A DNA stretch of 64,000 bases from Acanthopleura granulata (GCA_016165875.1 JABBOT010000001.1:16506876-16570875), one strand, 5' to 3'; positions 1 through 13,370 are shown, counted from the stretch's first letter. Translations and numbers: made by a program. The notes: generated by a model from the letters alone, not told the origin.

Positions 1-1020
1 CGTCACTACGTATAAGAATTCTCTCTCTGACGCATTCACAGTATCGACTATATTATCTCAACTGTATTAGAGTCGTTACTGAGCTGTTTTATGCCAGTAC
101 CATCTGATGTGATGTTTTGAGTGGTCAGTCACTAGCCATCGCCCACACAGGGTCTGCTGAAACCATGCCGATGAGAGTCTGTTGTCCAGCTTCTCCCGCA
201 TCCCTGTGCAGATGAGATTGGCGTCTCCGGTGCGGATGTACTGGACACAAACACTGTGGGCGAAGTTGGTAGGTAGTTAATCAGTTAACACGAGCACACC
301 TTTGTCTGCCATTGCTTATGTCAGTGTCAGCCCGTTTATCCCGTGGCTTCCCGTGTTGCTCGCACCTGCGTCGACAATCACCTGCCAGTGATAATGAGTT
401 TACCCAGTCAGTAGGACGCGTTCATTTGACAGGCGTGTTAGTTGCAGGTTTCTGTCTGTCAGCTTCGGCTCCTCTCGGGCTGTCACCTCGGTTATTGGCG
501 AGACCGCTGTGTCGGACAAATCGCATATTATTATTATTACAGAAACGGACACAGAATTATATAGCTCTGGCACCTTACTGAGATTGAAATGTAATATAAT
601 TGAGAGCCGATCTAAGTTTTCAGCATTAATCCACTCGTGTGTAAATATACTCCTTAGGCAAAGGGTCTTACCATTGTATTTGCCTGTCTGACAGTCTCTC
701 TGACTGTATGTAGCCTGACATATCTTTAGAAACAATTTATATTGAAACCCTCATGATACAGAATAGTAAACCTTTGTAAACTTATATAATTATCCTATCG
801 TCAGAAGCCAATACTTAAACTCACCACTATAGAGAATGGATTTATAATTGTTCTTATTGGCATACTTTTAATGTATACATCCATAATATTTTTAAACATA
901 GGCTTTAGACACGCCAAAAGAAAACACGTTTTTTACAGTTAACAACTTGGAAAATAAAATTTTAAGCGATAAGTCTCAGACACTTGTTTGACTGATTCAT
1001 AGCCATCAGCCTTTCGAAGC
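1..1020. other. No gene seen
   Basis: AT-rich sequence with only short, unrelated open frames. Nothing recognisable. Confidence 0.6.
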
Positions 1021-1023
1021 AAG

Positions 1024-1287
1024 CCTCTCCTCCGTGGCCGAGAGTGTTAGCGCGCCAGTGCGGCGTTATGACCACCAGTCTCTTACCAATGCGGTTGCTC
1101 CAAATTAAAGTCCGGCTCATGCTAGCCCCTTCTAAGGCCGTACATGGGAAGGTCCGCAAGCAACCTGCGGATGGTCGTGGATTTACCCAGCCTCTGCCGG
1201 GTTTCCTCCCACCATAATGCTGGTCGCCGTCAAATAAGTGAGATAGTCTTGAGTTTTGCATCGTAAAACATCAATCAAATAAATAAG
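1024..1287 (+). mobile_element. tRNA-headed SINE, near full length, diverged
   Basis: Same family as the best copy at 59251-59524. Shows a decayed A box (GTGGCCGAGAGTG), the internal ATGCGG and GGAAGGTC blocks, the CCTCCCACCATAATGCTGG block and an AATCAAATAAAT tail. Confidence 0.85.
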
Positions 1288-1289
1288 TT

Positions 1290-3900
1290 TCCAGATATGG
1301 AAGACGGAGGCGTCCATTAAAGTTCGCGGCTCGAGAAAACGTCCGTCCAAACGTTCTTCCATACATTGGCCACAGAGTTATTGTCCTTACTAACCATGCA
1401 TGGTTTGGGATGACAAGACAGAAACACGTAGAATACAAAACGTAGGACAAACAGCCTGCAGAAACTTGTCACCTATTATGTGTGGGTATTTTACTGTATG
1501 GCGTGTGATAACCTGTTAAATGAATTATCTACTGAGGGTTTTTAACCGAGTTTTGTGTATGTTTTGCCTTGTTGGATATGTTCGACTAGTTATCGATCTT
1601 CGTGTTCAGACTGGGTTTACTACGGGAAACTAAATCTGAGACAGATTTATATCTCGTATCATTCCAAGATTTGTTTTAAATACAACGTCAATACACGACC
1701 ATTTGCAATTATGAACCGTGGTAAATATGGCAATGGGATATTTCGAAGTCCTCCGCTGTTTTAGATTTTCCCAAATTTTCTCATGTTACTTCAATTCAGT
1801 ATCGGATCTACGTATTTAACAGTTTAATGGTTTTTAACATCATTTTATTACGTAATCCGATGCACGAGTGACTCTAGGATGTAGTGATCCACGCAAGCGC
1901 AAACCTTGTATGGTAGGTACCATGTTATTCCACGTTGTGGGGCCCTAGTTCCTGGTACACTGTACTAAAGCTTTGTTCCCTACGCCCATAAACTTGATCA
2001 CGACTATGTAAGTGAAAATATCTTCAGTAACGCATTAAACATAACTTACTCACTCTTTCAATCAGTCAATAAACCAGTCATTCAGTCAGCCAGTCAATCA
2101 ATCAATCAACCAATCACACGTTCTCTTCGAAGCCGATCGGTCTCTGGCCAATGAGTTCTCAGCCTAGAGTCCAGTTGTGGTTAGCTCATCAGAAGCTGTA
2201 ACCTGGCGAAAGGCGGTGCACGTTTTGGTGGAGGAATTACAGTGTCCTCCTCCCATACACCTAATTGTTGAGTACACCATTCCTATAAAAAAGTAAATCT
2301 TCCATGTTAATAAAAGTAGTGTCCGATTAAATGTGTCCTGCGAGATGCAACTTCTTTTAGAGACATTTAAGAGCTGGAGTAACAAACTGAGAAGGCATAT
2401 CACTTATGGATACTAAACAAACTCCTTGTCTTTACTGCGCATAACATTTCAACGTAGATCCTAACATCGTTTACGAACAAAATGTTTTGTGACAGTTGCA
2501 TGAAATATGCCTATATAAATTAATGTACTTATACATATACACAATAAAGAGTGCACAAATTCTGGTATATTGCTGCTTGTATTCATTATTGCCTTTATTC
2601 TACGCCAACACACTTTCTGTAATTTAGCGAAGGCTAAAATTACATCTTTGGTCAGAAATTAATCAAGGCAAATAATTTGCTTCATTGTAGTCTCATATGT
2701 ATACATTTTTTAAGTTTCTCAAGTACAAAAGCAAATCATTGTTTATTTGTACTTTTCATGACTGTCTCACATGTACAGATTTTAGTAAGACTTCCACTGA
2801 ACTCCCACTGTATTCGCTTTCACGACCTGCTTTTAAGCGGTTGCCTTTCATGGGCAGCATGCTTTCAGTAAGCAAGCTGTTGAACACGATGAAGCTTTTA
2901 CGTATTCAGGATATTATTTCATTGCTACAGTTGTATGTTATTTTTACATAAACCCATTGTCTACGACAAAAAGCATATATACATCCAACTCGATGGACAG
3001 GAAGACTTTTTGTTTAATTTGTCACGAGCTGCCAATAAGCGAATTGTCTATTAAACGCGAAAACATTATTATGATAAATTGATTTTACTAGAAAGTGTTG
3101 CTGCGTAAGCGTTGGTTCCCGTCGTGCAGCATCATGTGACTGTCAGCCTGTCAAACCCGACCGACCAGACCAGGTCGATAAGCAGTAGGAAGTTCAGTCA
3201 TTTCGCTCAGCCGGAAGTCCAATATTTTCCGGCATGCGCATCTTTTCGGGAGATGGCTACACTCCACAATGAATGAAGCGCCTTTCTATTTGTAGACACA
3301 TTTTCTTGTGCACCTCTGGGCTGCCCTTTTTCATTTTTTCCGCTTGGTGGGTTGTATCATTATGTAGGGGAGGCCTGAAAGTTTCATTCCAGGTATAAAT
3401 TTGCATGTTTGTCAGGAAAGGGAGGTGGACGCTCACGAAGCAAAAGTAAGGTTACCAACGTATCAACCCTTCGATCAATCAGAAATTTTACTGGAGTTTT
3501 CCTAGGGGGCGTGGACTATCAGGCCTGGAGGCTTTTGAGCTTGCTGATTTAGGGACAATGCCGTGAGATCAAACGTTAATATGTACGTATATGGGAATTA
3601 ATTGTGGTGTGTGGCCAAATACGCTTACCAGGCTTGGCTCCCTAGCTCGCTTCACTAATGAGACTCCTGCATTGGTGACATCCTCTTTTGTCCTGAAAAT
3701 TCTTAACGCTTTTTGACTGGCCTGACGACCCCGTGCAGATGTAGGATTATGAGTATCTCAGTAGGATTTTGACGCTTTTAGATAAACTCGTTCTCATCGT
3801 GCAATTATAACCTAATAGTTTGTTTACCACTTAGCTCATCCAAATTTTAATTCAATGCCGCCATACCCAAACATTAACGTGCTGATATTATAACACAACG
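1290..3900. other. No gene seen
   Basis: Non-coding by eye apart from the tetranucleotide repeat near 2.1 kb. Short open frames (under 90 codons) have no family resemblance. Confidence 0.6.
2040..2116. repeat. (CAGT/CAAT)n tetranucleotide repeat
   Basis: Irregular CAGTCAAT and CAATCAATCAAC units over about 75 bases. Confidence 0.8.
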
Positions 3901-3914
3901 ACTTAAATGACAGT

Positions 3915-4325
3915 GACTTAGGGTTACAGTTACTGAACAAAGTCCAACAAAGTCCATCGGCTTTGGTGTCAAATTAACTGACCCAACTCCACCAGCAAGT
4001 GTTTATAGGTGTTTGTCACGGAACAAAAGCCAGCAACAACGACTCGTGCGTTACAGTTTCTGGACAAATTCCAACAACAACGGCTTTTATATCAGTTCCT
4101 GAACAAATTCCAATAACAAAGGCTTAGATATCACGGAATCACGGAAAATACTCACACCTTCGAGATTATACGTAACATTAAGGACCCGGAAATAAGTGAA
4201 CAAACTGACACAACAATGTCACAATCATTCTAAAATCTGCAACAGCAAAGGCTAAGATGTCAAAATCGATAATGATGGACAGTCAAATAACAAAGGCAAA
4301 AATGCCTCAAGCAATGAACATCCTG
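3915..4325 (+). repeat. Degenerate tandem repeat, about 50-bp period
   Basis: Recurrent theme of ACAAATTCCAACAACAA, GGCTTxxATxTCAC and similar, repeated at roughly 45-55 bases and badly decayed. The same theme opens copy B at 8455-8720, where the phrase AAAGGCTAAGATGTCAC recurs. Confidence 0.6.
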
Positions 4326-5907
4326 TGGCAAATCAGGCTGTATACAGTAAATACAATCACTGTGAACTTATTGGTGGCGACAAATGCTGGGGGTTGGAGT
4401 AAGACGACATGAATTGAAGTTGAAGCTGAGTGTCGAGATTAAAGAGTGTTCTCATACATGTACTATCTAACACTGTAACTGCTGATCAGCCGTTTTGTCC
4501 CTGCTTGCCTTGACACCTACATTCAGCGAATAAGCAGGAAAGTCAAGATGTTAGTTGGACATATAAGATTCTATTTACTGCAGATGTCCTAGGTCAAATG
4601 TGTGGCTAGTGTAATTCTCGGTAAGGCTTCCTTTAGTACCGGTGGGAGCGTTTTGTCAGGAGTAGAATTTTTGCAATGTGTAAGTCTTCTTCGACTTGAC
4701 GGGCGGATGATTCCTGATTGTGTCCGGACCTAGAGAGACTGAGTGACATAACAGCCTGCGCTGCGGGAAAAATGAAAGGATTCCAAACAAAACAGGAGGC
4801 CTGTTAACTTCCTCAGTAAGGTAGGCCAATTTTGTTCATTGGGATGTGAGATTTAAGGGGTTTTTGATGGTGATTAATAAAGCAAACTGCCCCCAGAACT
4901 CATTGACTGTAACCGATCTGAACAAATCCATAACAATGGCAACTCCTATATAACATACAACAAACTCAGATAAATAGAAAAGAAAACAAAAAATATAACC
5001 AAAGTTATTTCAGAAAAGGGATACATGCAGATCTAAACGGGAACAGGCTTTTTTGTGGGGAGGTTGGTAACTGTATAAATTGCCTTTTAATCTGGAAATA
5101 TTACGAGGATATAGGATACGTCATTTTAGAGAAACTGGAAACACGACTTTGTCCTCACCCTACGCTCTTCAGTATTAGGGACGAGACACTCTTTTGTGTG
5201 TTAAGTAAGGTTCCGCGTATTATTGCAATCGAAGGCCACGCATCATGGCCTCCTGGTTGAGACCTTGGGGAATAACCTCATATGTATTCCACTACCACTT
5301 TCTCCTTGAAAATGACTTTAAAGTATACCACAGCTGTCTCGTAATCAGAAGGAAAACAGCTCATTTAACGCTACTTCTATAAGGCAAAATGGTGAACTAA
5401 GCACTGCTGACATCACAGCGGAAACGAATGTCTTCTGGATTGGTAGAAATATCTCGCTTTTGATTGGTTAAAATGGAGAGCTTGGCGGCCCGTTCGACTT
5501 TCCCCACCTTACTTTAAAGCGCGATATCTCGGTTATCATACATTACAAAAATAAAAAGAGACGTTTTTTGAAGTATGAATAGGATTCTTTGTCGATAAAT
5601 ATATACATCTGGTCTAATGCTGTCTTTTCTTTTAAATTGGTTAGTTTGGTTTTATATGCGTACAAATTATCTGGTGTATTTTGATCGGAATATTACGATT
5701 ACTGCCAAATTACTGTAGGATTAATACAGATTACTGTAGGAACCAAACCTCAGGCATCTATTACTGGCCAGACAGGAAAGTCAAACTATGAATAAATCTC
5801 ATCCGCTGAAATGACAAACCACACACTCCTCTGTTTGCAAACGCACCATGTGTCGCTGATCAAACATAAGAGACTATTTTCGGGTTGATATGAACTAACC
5901 ATTGTGT

Positions 5908-6072
5908 ATGGAAGCCGATAGAGGGCATTTCACTACCTCGTTGCCTCGACCTTTCTAATACAAGACGAGGTAGCGAGGTAGAGCGGTTAATCTCGTTACC
6001 CTGCTGCTTCGCATAGCTACCGTATAAAGGATGGGGTAGCGAGGTAGCGAGATGTCTTCTATCTTTTCTCCC
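5908..6072. mobile_element. Foldback (MITE-like) element in duplication copy A
   Basis: Arms of about 37 bases, 5910-5946 and 6034-6070, are inverted repeats sharing GATAGA, CAT, TC and CTACCTCG cores with a few mismatches. Inner arms repeat GAGGTAGCGAGGTAG. It is absent from the matching place in copy B (about 9695), so it looks like an insertion. No transposase is present. Confidence 0.6.
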
Positions 6073-6318
6073 ATCATTATGGCAAGGTGTGTTTCTAACA
6101 CCACATCACAGCATAAATGGTTATGGCTTACCGTCACGCTGCCAGTATTTTAGATTGGCGCTACTCTGTTTACAACTGGGAATCAACTGACCAAAAAGCG
6201 AATCTGTGGCTGTTACAGAAGACGTGAAAGGTCCTCCCGACATGAAAGACTTGGGATGAAAAGCTGACAGATCACCAGGGATCTGTCAGTCTGCCGCCAT
6301 CATCTTACAATAAACAAT

Positions 6319-6423
6319 TTTATTTATTGATTGATTGATTTGATTTGATTGGTGTTTTACGCCGTACTTAAGAATATTTCACTTATACGACGGCGGCCAG
6401 CATTATTGTGGGGGGAAACCAGG
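6319..6423 (-). mobile_element. SINE, 5'-truncated, with target-site duplication
   Basis: Only the 3' part of the family (tail, ATTCTTAAGTACGGCG-type core, CCxCCATAATGCTGG). Flanked by a perfect 13-base direct repeat, TACAATAAACAAT, at 6306-6318 and 6424-6436, which marks the insertion. Present in duplication copy A only. Confidence 0.9.
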
Positions 6424-8454
6424 TACAATAAACAATAAAACAACACAGCGACAATCACTTTCACCGCGCATCACCATAAATAGAATCACGTGGAAATCCT
6501 ATAAATAGAGGGCATACGTGTATGTGCAATTATTGTCAGAAATGCATCAGTGTATAATTTTGAGACACTGAAACAAGAGTTCATCTTGAAACCGGTGACA
6601 ATTAATTCACGGAGTCTAGCCCTACCGTTATGCCATTTAGCAAGCCAGCTGTATACGGCTCACTTGTTAGGGTTAGCACAGATTCAGCCAATAACTGCTA
6701 GAGAAAATATCATCAAAAGAGTAATCGTCACCGGGAAAAAACATAAATAGAAACAGGCAGGAGTAGAGAACACCACTGAGCAGTATTTCTTTGACAAAGG
6801 TCTTGACAGCATGAAATCTTCCAAAACGTTCATGCCAAACGGTATTGTATAAATATTATTTAGGCCAAAAACAAAAAATGCCTAATACCAGCGGAAAAAT
6901 TAGTATGGTGGAGGGAATTTGAAATAAAGTACCAGCGAACAAGACTATTTCATGATGTCAAACGGTGACAGGCGCAACCTCTGGCCGCAGTCACAGATGT
7001 ATAAAGAGTTTCGCTTTTTAATATATTTTCATTGTATCAGTGTATATTTCCGGTGTAATATATGTTATAAAGCGCATAACGAATCATACGTATCGTCAAA
7101 TGACAAGTTGAATTTTGAACTTACGCTTAATAATTCTCCAGCAAATGTTGACGTATGGTTGCTTTCAGTGCCGGTTGGCTTTATCAAAGCCTATGTAAGT
7201 GTTCCATGAATTACAGACCGACATACCCGGCAATCTCTCAAACCAAACAGCAGGTGTGCTGTGTGAAGCTTGGTGGTTTTGGTGATCATTATCTTTCTGG
7301 CAAATATCGCGTCATCTGCATTATATATATGTACATGGTAATCATGAAATATGAAATCTTCGTAAGACAAAGAGCAATTGTCGCCTGAACGCTCGCCATC
7401 CATCAACCCTCGTGACTGATAGTTATTTGTAAGGCCCGCGGGTGTTCTAGACCTCACTGCCGCCCTTTACAATACTTTATTTATCACAGGTTACAAGCTG
7501 TTTCATAATTTTTTGACAGGATTTATTTCATCACATTGAGTAGTGGTACAGCTTCCAAGAACATCAAGCGCTAGCGGTCCAAGCTGACAGCTAGGGGCGT
7601 TCTGATGAAAAAAAGCTCGAAGCGAATTAAGTTCTTTGTGTACTTCCTTTATGCTCTAATTTTTTATATGGTTTGCATCAATGTAATAAAGTTGAACTAT
7701 GCCATTTTTGTAGTAGATGTGATAGCCCTCCAAATACTGACATCCCGAATTACAAGTTCTAATTAGGATTTTCTAACCGTGGAGAAGGAATGGAAGTTGA
7801 AAGGTATAGCGTTTAGAGGACAATAAGACGCATGCTTCTTCTCGATAGTTTTCACAAGGTGGTCTTTAAGAGCGAAGATACATTTGGACAGTTTCAGTCA
7901 TTTCAAGCTGGGTAATTACTTTTCACCGCCTCAGCTTAGGATACGCCATAATTAAATACGGGTTTGAATTTGTCCATTGGCTAATCGAGATACGACCAAT
8001 TGTACATCTGACCTGAACAACTTCTCAGGATATTGTATGTGTACCATTAATCTTCGCAGCCATCGACAAATTGTGACTTTTTGGTGGGTGAGAATATGAG
8101 CCAACCAAAAGGCATCATCAAAGTTTCATTAGACTGCTAGAATCTCGGCCACAGGAGTGAAGCCCATGATCAGGCATGGCTCAGTTGACACAAAGCGTTT
8201 CACCTGAAGCTTCCATGATCCTGGAAGCTTAGACATATCTGATCATTGTCATGTGACATGACCTGCCAATACTTATAAGAGAAGGTGCCTCAGGTCTTGA
8301 AAGAGGAGGGTTCAGCTTAAAGTGCCAGTTTGGATATTGGTGGAAATTAAAATGACCCTATTAGCGCGGTTGTCTGAGTTTCTTACAGGTCGAAAACTCA
8401 CCAAGTGGTATAAGTTGGAGCTAAAGTGTACGCCGAGAGGTAAAACATAACATT

Positions 8455-8720
8455 TGAAGATTTGTCACAATCAACGAACACCTTTGCCTCAGCAAAGGCT
8501 AAGATGTCACAGACGCTTAACAAACCGATCCAATAGAGGCTGAGATGTCACAGACGCTGAACAAACCTGGCTAACAAAGGCTAAGATGTCACAATCAGTT
8601 GACGCACCAACACAAGAAAAGCTACGATATGACAATAAAGAAAACACTGGCACAACAAAGGAGAAGGTGGCACGATTAATTAACACACTTCGACAACAAA
8701 GCTAAGTACAATAATAACAC
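8455..8720 (+). repeat. Degenerate tandem repeat, about 50-bp period (copy B)
   Basis: AAGGCTAAGATGTCAC, GAGGCTGAGATGTCAC and AAGGCTAAGATGTCAC recur between 8498 and 8600 with AACAAAC spacers, then decay. Homologous to the stretch at 3915-4325. Confidence 0.65.
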
Positions 8721-8810
8721 TTGGAAAATCAAGCCGTATATTTACAATCACTATGAAATCATCTGCGGCAACAAATGCTGAGGACTGGAATAAGACGACA
8801 CAGAGTTGAA

Positions 8811-9058
8811 TTAATTTATTTATTTGTTTATTTGATTGGCGTTTTAAGCCATACTCAAGAATATTTCACTTATACGACGGCGGCCAGCATTACGGTGGGA
8901 GGAAAACCACGACCATCCGCAGGTTGCTGGCTGACCTTTACACGTACGGCCGGAGAGGAAGCCTGCATGAGCTGGACTTATACTCACAGTGACCGCATTG
9001 GTGGGAGGCTTCTGGGTCATTGCGGTGCGCTAGCGAGCTAATCGCCTGAGCCGTGAAG
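8811..9058 (-). mobile_element. tRNA-headed SINE in duplication copy B
   Basis: Near full-length minus-strand copy. Flanks GAGTTGAA (8803-8810) and GAGTTAAA (9065-9072) look like a slightly decayed target duplication. Copy A lacks it at the matching point near 4425. Confidence 0.9.
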
Positions 9059-11762
9059 GCCCTTGAGTTAAACTGAAGCAGATTCTCTAGATTAAAGAAT
9101 GTTTTCATACGTGTACTATCTAATACAGGCCCAGCTGGTCAATCATTTGTCCTTTGTGACAGCTGAGCTCCTTGAGACCTACATTCAGACAACTGTTCTA
9201 TACAACCAAGAAAAGTCAAGATGCTAGTTGGAAATATAAGATTCTATTTACAGCTGACGTCCTAGGACAAACATGAGCCTGGTGTAATTCTCAGTAAGGC
9301 TTCCTTTAGAACCGGTGGGAGCGTTTCGTCAGAGGGAGTAGAGTTCTTGCAATGTGCAAGTCTTCTTCGACTTGACTGTCGGGCTAGCCGTGATTGTGCC
9401 CGTACTGTGAGAGATCAAGTGATATAACAACCATCGATGTGGGAAAACTGAGATGATTGTGGACAAAACACGGTGCTTCTTCGTGGATTATTAACTTCCT
9501 TAATCAGGCAAATGCATTTTTGTTTTTTAAGTGGGAGCCAAACCAGAGCCATCTCGTAATGGCCAGTTAGGGAAACCAAGCTATGTATAAATTTCATCAG
9601 CTGGATCGACAGACCACACATTTTTCTGTTTGCAAATATTGAATGTCACTGATTAAAAATAAGAAAACTTTCTCGGGTTGTTATGAACTAACTATTACGG
9701 GAGTGCGTGTCTAACACGATATCTCAAATTCAGTGGTTATGGCTTATCGTAACGACAAGTCACCAGCATTTCAGGTTGAAGCCACTGAATCAACTGACCA
9801 AATATCGTGTCGCCGTGGTTGTGACAGAACGCGGGGGAAATAAAGCCAACGTAGCAGGCTTGGGGTCAACCACAGACTGCACTCGAAGATGGATAAAGTG
9901 TTTAACATTGTAATATCGGTAATATAACAGTTTATAGCTTAGCTTTAATATATATTATAAAGCGCATAAGGAATAATGCGTGTGGTCAAATGAATGTTTG
10001 AATACACTCTTTAGCAAATGATGACATACGGCTACATTCAGTTCAGGTTGATATTGTCAACGTATAAGAAGGTTTAGGTAGCTCTTCCGAGAATTACGGG
10101 GTAAATATCCGGCGATCTAGGAAATCGAGCGGCAGGTGTGCGGTATAAAGTTTGATGTTTTTGGTGATCATTATCTTTGTGGTAAATATCATCTCATCTT
10201 GGTTTTATATCTGTAAACGTCCACCCACACAACACTCTGTGAACAGCATTTAATTCCACGGTTGTCTTGGCATCACTTGGCAATGGTGAAATATTAAATG
10301 ATTTGGAGGCAAGAGCAATTGTCGGCAGAACGCTCACAATTCACCAACCCTCGTGACTGATAATTATTTGTAAAGCTCGCGAGTGTTCTAAACGTCACTG
10401 CCGCTCTGCTCACATGCTTTATTTATAATAACTTACGGGTTGTATAATATTCGTCTCGCAGATTTGGCTTCAGCAGACTGAGTGGGTGGCACAGCTTCCT
10501 ACAACATCAGGGCGCGCTCTCATGCTAACCGCCAGAGGGCGTTCTGACAACAAAAAACCCTCAGTGAATTAACTTCTTTGTGTAATTTCTTAATGCTCTA
10601 TAGTTTTATACTTTTGCATCAAGGTAATAAACCGCAACTGTGAGATTTTGGGAGTGGATGTGATAGCACTCCTACGTCTGACATCCCTAATTACCAGTTC
10701 TCAGGTCCTGCCTAAATGTACTTCGCCCACATACATAAAGCCAGCTAAACACGCATTCATCAATTCTTGCCTTACCTTTAAGATTCTAGTTAACATCGCT
10801 AGACAAATAAACTTTCCAAAAACGTCCACTGTATCAAACGGGAATGCCCTGAGGCTGGGCTAACCTCGTTTGGAGTCTCGGAAGATGTACTCCATCGTTA
10901 AAACCGATGTATGTTAGGGTATTGGGTACGCCAGAGATTTTGCTGTTTACAAACCTCTATGCGATGGCGACTCTAAAGGGAAAGGATTGCATTAACAAAT
11001 GGTCAGTGTAAGAAATCGAAGACTTCGTCCATTCTCACATGGTGCAATTCACAGATCGGGTTAAGCAAAGTCGACTTGTTGTTTAGAATCAGAAATGTTT
11101 AGAATCAGGAATATATCAAAACTATTTCTCAAGTCTCTTTCAAAGATCGAACCACGAACTTGGAACGAAGAGCTAACTGAGCGAATGCCAGAGAGATAAT
11201 TTCTTCCCCTTACGCGTAATTCTACAATGGGGGCGCTTCCCGCCGAATATGTAATTCTGAACTGAACTCTGATTGATCATCAAGATCATTAACTGGTACA
11301 GCACTGCCTCACTGGATTGAAATCAAACTACAAACTGTCCAAATCCGACATCTTTCTTTCATTTTTACATACATGAGGTGTAAACATCTCTCCTTGTGCA
11401 TTTAGCATCTTTATCACATCCTTTGTCTTAAGTTATTGGTAGAAATACTAGTGTTTCAAGTATATTCCATCAAATTGTTCATTCTAAGTGTCTTAACTGA
11501 GAAACAAGCTTTTATAAATGATAGCTTAAGAAGTAGCGTGGTACACGATTTAGATAGTGTTTTGATTCATCGCTCAGAAGATCCCTTGCGTCTTGCCCTT
11601 ATCACCGAAAACTGTCGAGTATTCCTCTTCGCATGAATCCTTCCAAATATACTCACTTTATATATTTGTTTAGTTCTTGGTGGTCTGTTTTGAAGGCTGT
11701 AAAACGCCTTGAACACCCTGAAATTGGTCATGCGGTTATTGATCTGGGTTGTTCATTGCGGT

Positions 11763-11905
11763 TGATTGATTTATTTATCTATTTCCGTTTTACGCCGTAC
11801 TCAAGAATATTTCACTTATACAACGACGCCCAGCCCTTTGACAACCTACAACCACCCGCACGTTGTCGGCAGGCCTTCCCACTTACGACTGTAAGACAGA
11901 CAGCA
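11763..11905 (-). mobile_element. SINE, diverged fragment
   Basis: Tail, core and the AACCTGCGG-type block are recognisable but heavily mutated. Lies inside the 2.16-kb segment private to duplication copy B. Confidence 0.75.
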
Positions 11906-13370
11906 ATGAGCGTGAAGGGTACGTTTGAATAAAATTTTTAATAGGTAAACCAAAAATTGGTATTCTCAAAGGTGAAAAAGTCATAAAATTGTTGCTTGTT
12001 AGTTCTTTTTCTTTATTTGATGATGATTAAGGAGATTTGTTTTCAAGAAGGCCACAAGGGAAGTGTACGGTGTGCATGCGTATGCAAAATATAGAGATAT
12101 GCTTGGGAGAGCCATCTATCGGCCCCACTGGAAAATAAGGAATGGAGAAAAGAACAACAATAAAGACCTGACAAGCTTTTATAGCAGAAAAATCAAAGAT
12201 CTCTAGAAATATTTCTTTATCTGAAAGCAGTAAATTCGTTCAGCCGCATTCTTGCAGTAACTGGTTTCCTTTTCAGTTACTTCCTATATGCCTGTGTTTT
12301 AACTGGTTTTGGTTTCACAGATAAAATGTCCTTTAAAGACATCAATGTTGTTCGCTGTTATAGAAAAATCATCTTTAGAAGTTTGGATAAATATAATCAT
12401 TTTCCGGTGAATGGAGTAGAAATTGCTCTCTGCTCTCAGGATGCATTTGGCTCACTGTAAATACGTCCCGTATTTGTCAGTACATGCCTAACAAATTAGG
12501 CTGAAAATGCGCGAAGTTTAGCCTACGGTACAAAAAGATTTCTGTTCACTGGCAAAAATCGGCTTAAAACTGGCTATGCACAAGAAGATGCACTCAAATA
12601 AATGAGTCGGTTTACGGAAATGCTTAAATTGTAGCATAAAGTTATTTTGTTGCTTGCCACAGAGGAAATATTAAGGTATTAAATTCGTACCCGACTTCCC
12701 ACGTGGTGAAACCGAACCGTTATCGTTTAATACCAAGGGATCGATTTTAATGGCATACGGAGATACGACATACACCTTTTGTGCAGAGTAGAGCTACATA
12801 AGGCTTCACCAAACGCTTCGTGTTCGGAAAGATCAACCGGAGGATTATCTACCATTGGTTTCAGAGTTGAGGATCTTCTAGCCGTGGAAACCAGGTACAG
12901 AGTCGAAATGTGTCGAGGACGATGAGATCGCTTGAGTTTCAATAGTTTTCACAACATGGTGTTTAAGAGTCAAGGACAGACATTTTGTTAGTCTTTTAAG
13001 TTAGCTAATTACTTCTGATGGCGTCAGCTTAGGACAAGCCGTGATTAAATATAGGTTTGAAATTGCCAATAAGCTATAATCAGTATTATTGTGTCTTCTT
13101 GGAGAATTAAAATATAAGCCAACCAGGAGAAATCATTAAAGTTTCATTACACGGCTAGAATCTCGGTCAAATGAATCAAGCCCATGACCAGGTACCGCTT
13201 GGCTCAGCCCGTTGGTTGACTCGATAATCCACGGAAAACAATCACAGCCAGTTTCCATGGCCCTGGGAGCTGAGCCGTGGCTGATTATAGTGATGTGACG
13301 TGATCTGGCATTACTTACTGCTTCAGATCTTAAAGGTTCAGCTGGAAGTGCCAGTTCGGTAATTTGTAAA

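Larger units (their letters stand above)
3905..8345 (+). repeat. Tandem duplication, copy A (about 4.4 kb)
   Basis: Matches copy B just downstream in collinear blocks: 3905-4330 with 8455-8720; 4330-4845 with 8700-9540; 5743-5905 and 6080-6245 with 9536-9845; 7020-7760 with 9925-10703; 7765-8340 with 12862-13370. Matches are long and clear, for example the shared AGGCTTCCTTTAG and GCAATGTG stretches near 4626 and 9297. The copies are diverged by eye but easily aligned. Extra material in A only: about 0.9 kb at 4846-5742, a foldback element near 5910-6070, and a SINE at 6319-6423. No gene is recognised in it. Confidence 0.85.
8455..13370 (+). repeat. Tandem duplication, copy B (about 4.9 kb)
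   Basis: Second copy of the unit described at 3905-8345, same orientation and order. Private insertions are a SINE at 8811-9058 and a block of about 2.16 kb at 10704-12861 that carries another SINE fragment. Open frames in it are short and differ from those in copy A, so the unit shows no sign of coding constraint. Confidence 0.85.

Noticed and set aside
5955..6137. 60-codon minus-strand frame
   Set aside because: Falls mostly in the foldback element in duplication copy A.
8775..9041. Open frames with PSAGC, RTAGEE and SMSWT motifs, recurring at 962, 14799, 21227, 44253, 55708 and 59332
   Set aside because: The same peptide fragments recur because they are translations of SINE copies, not genes.
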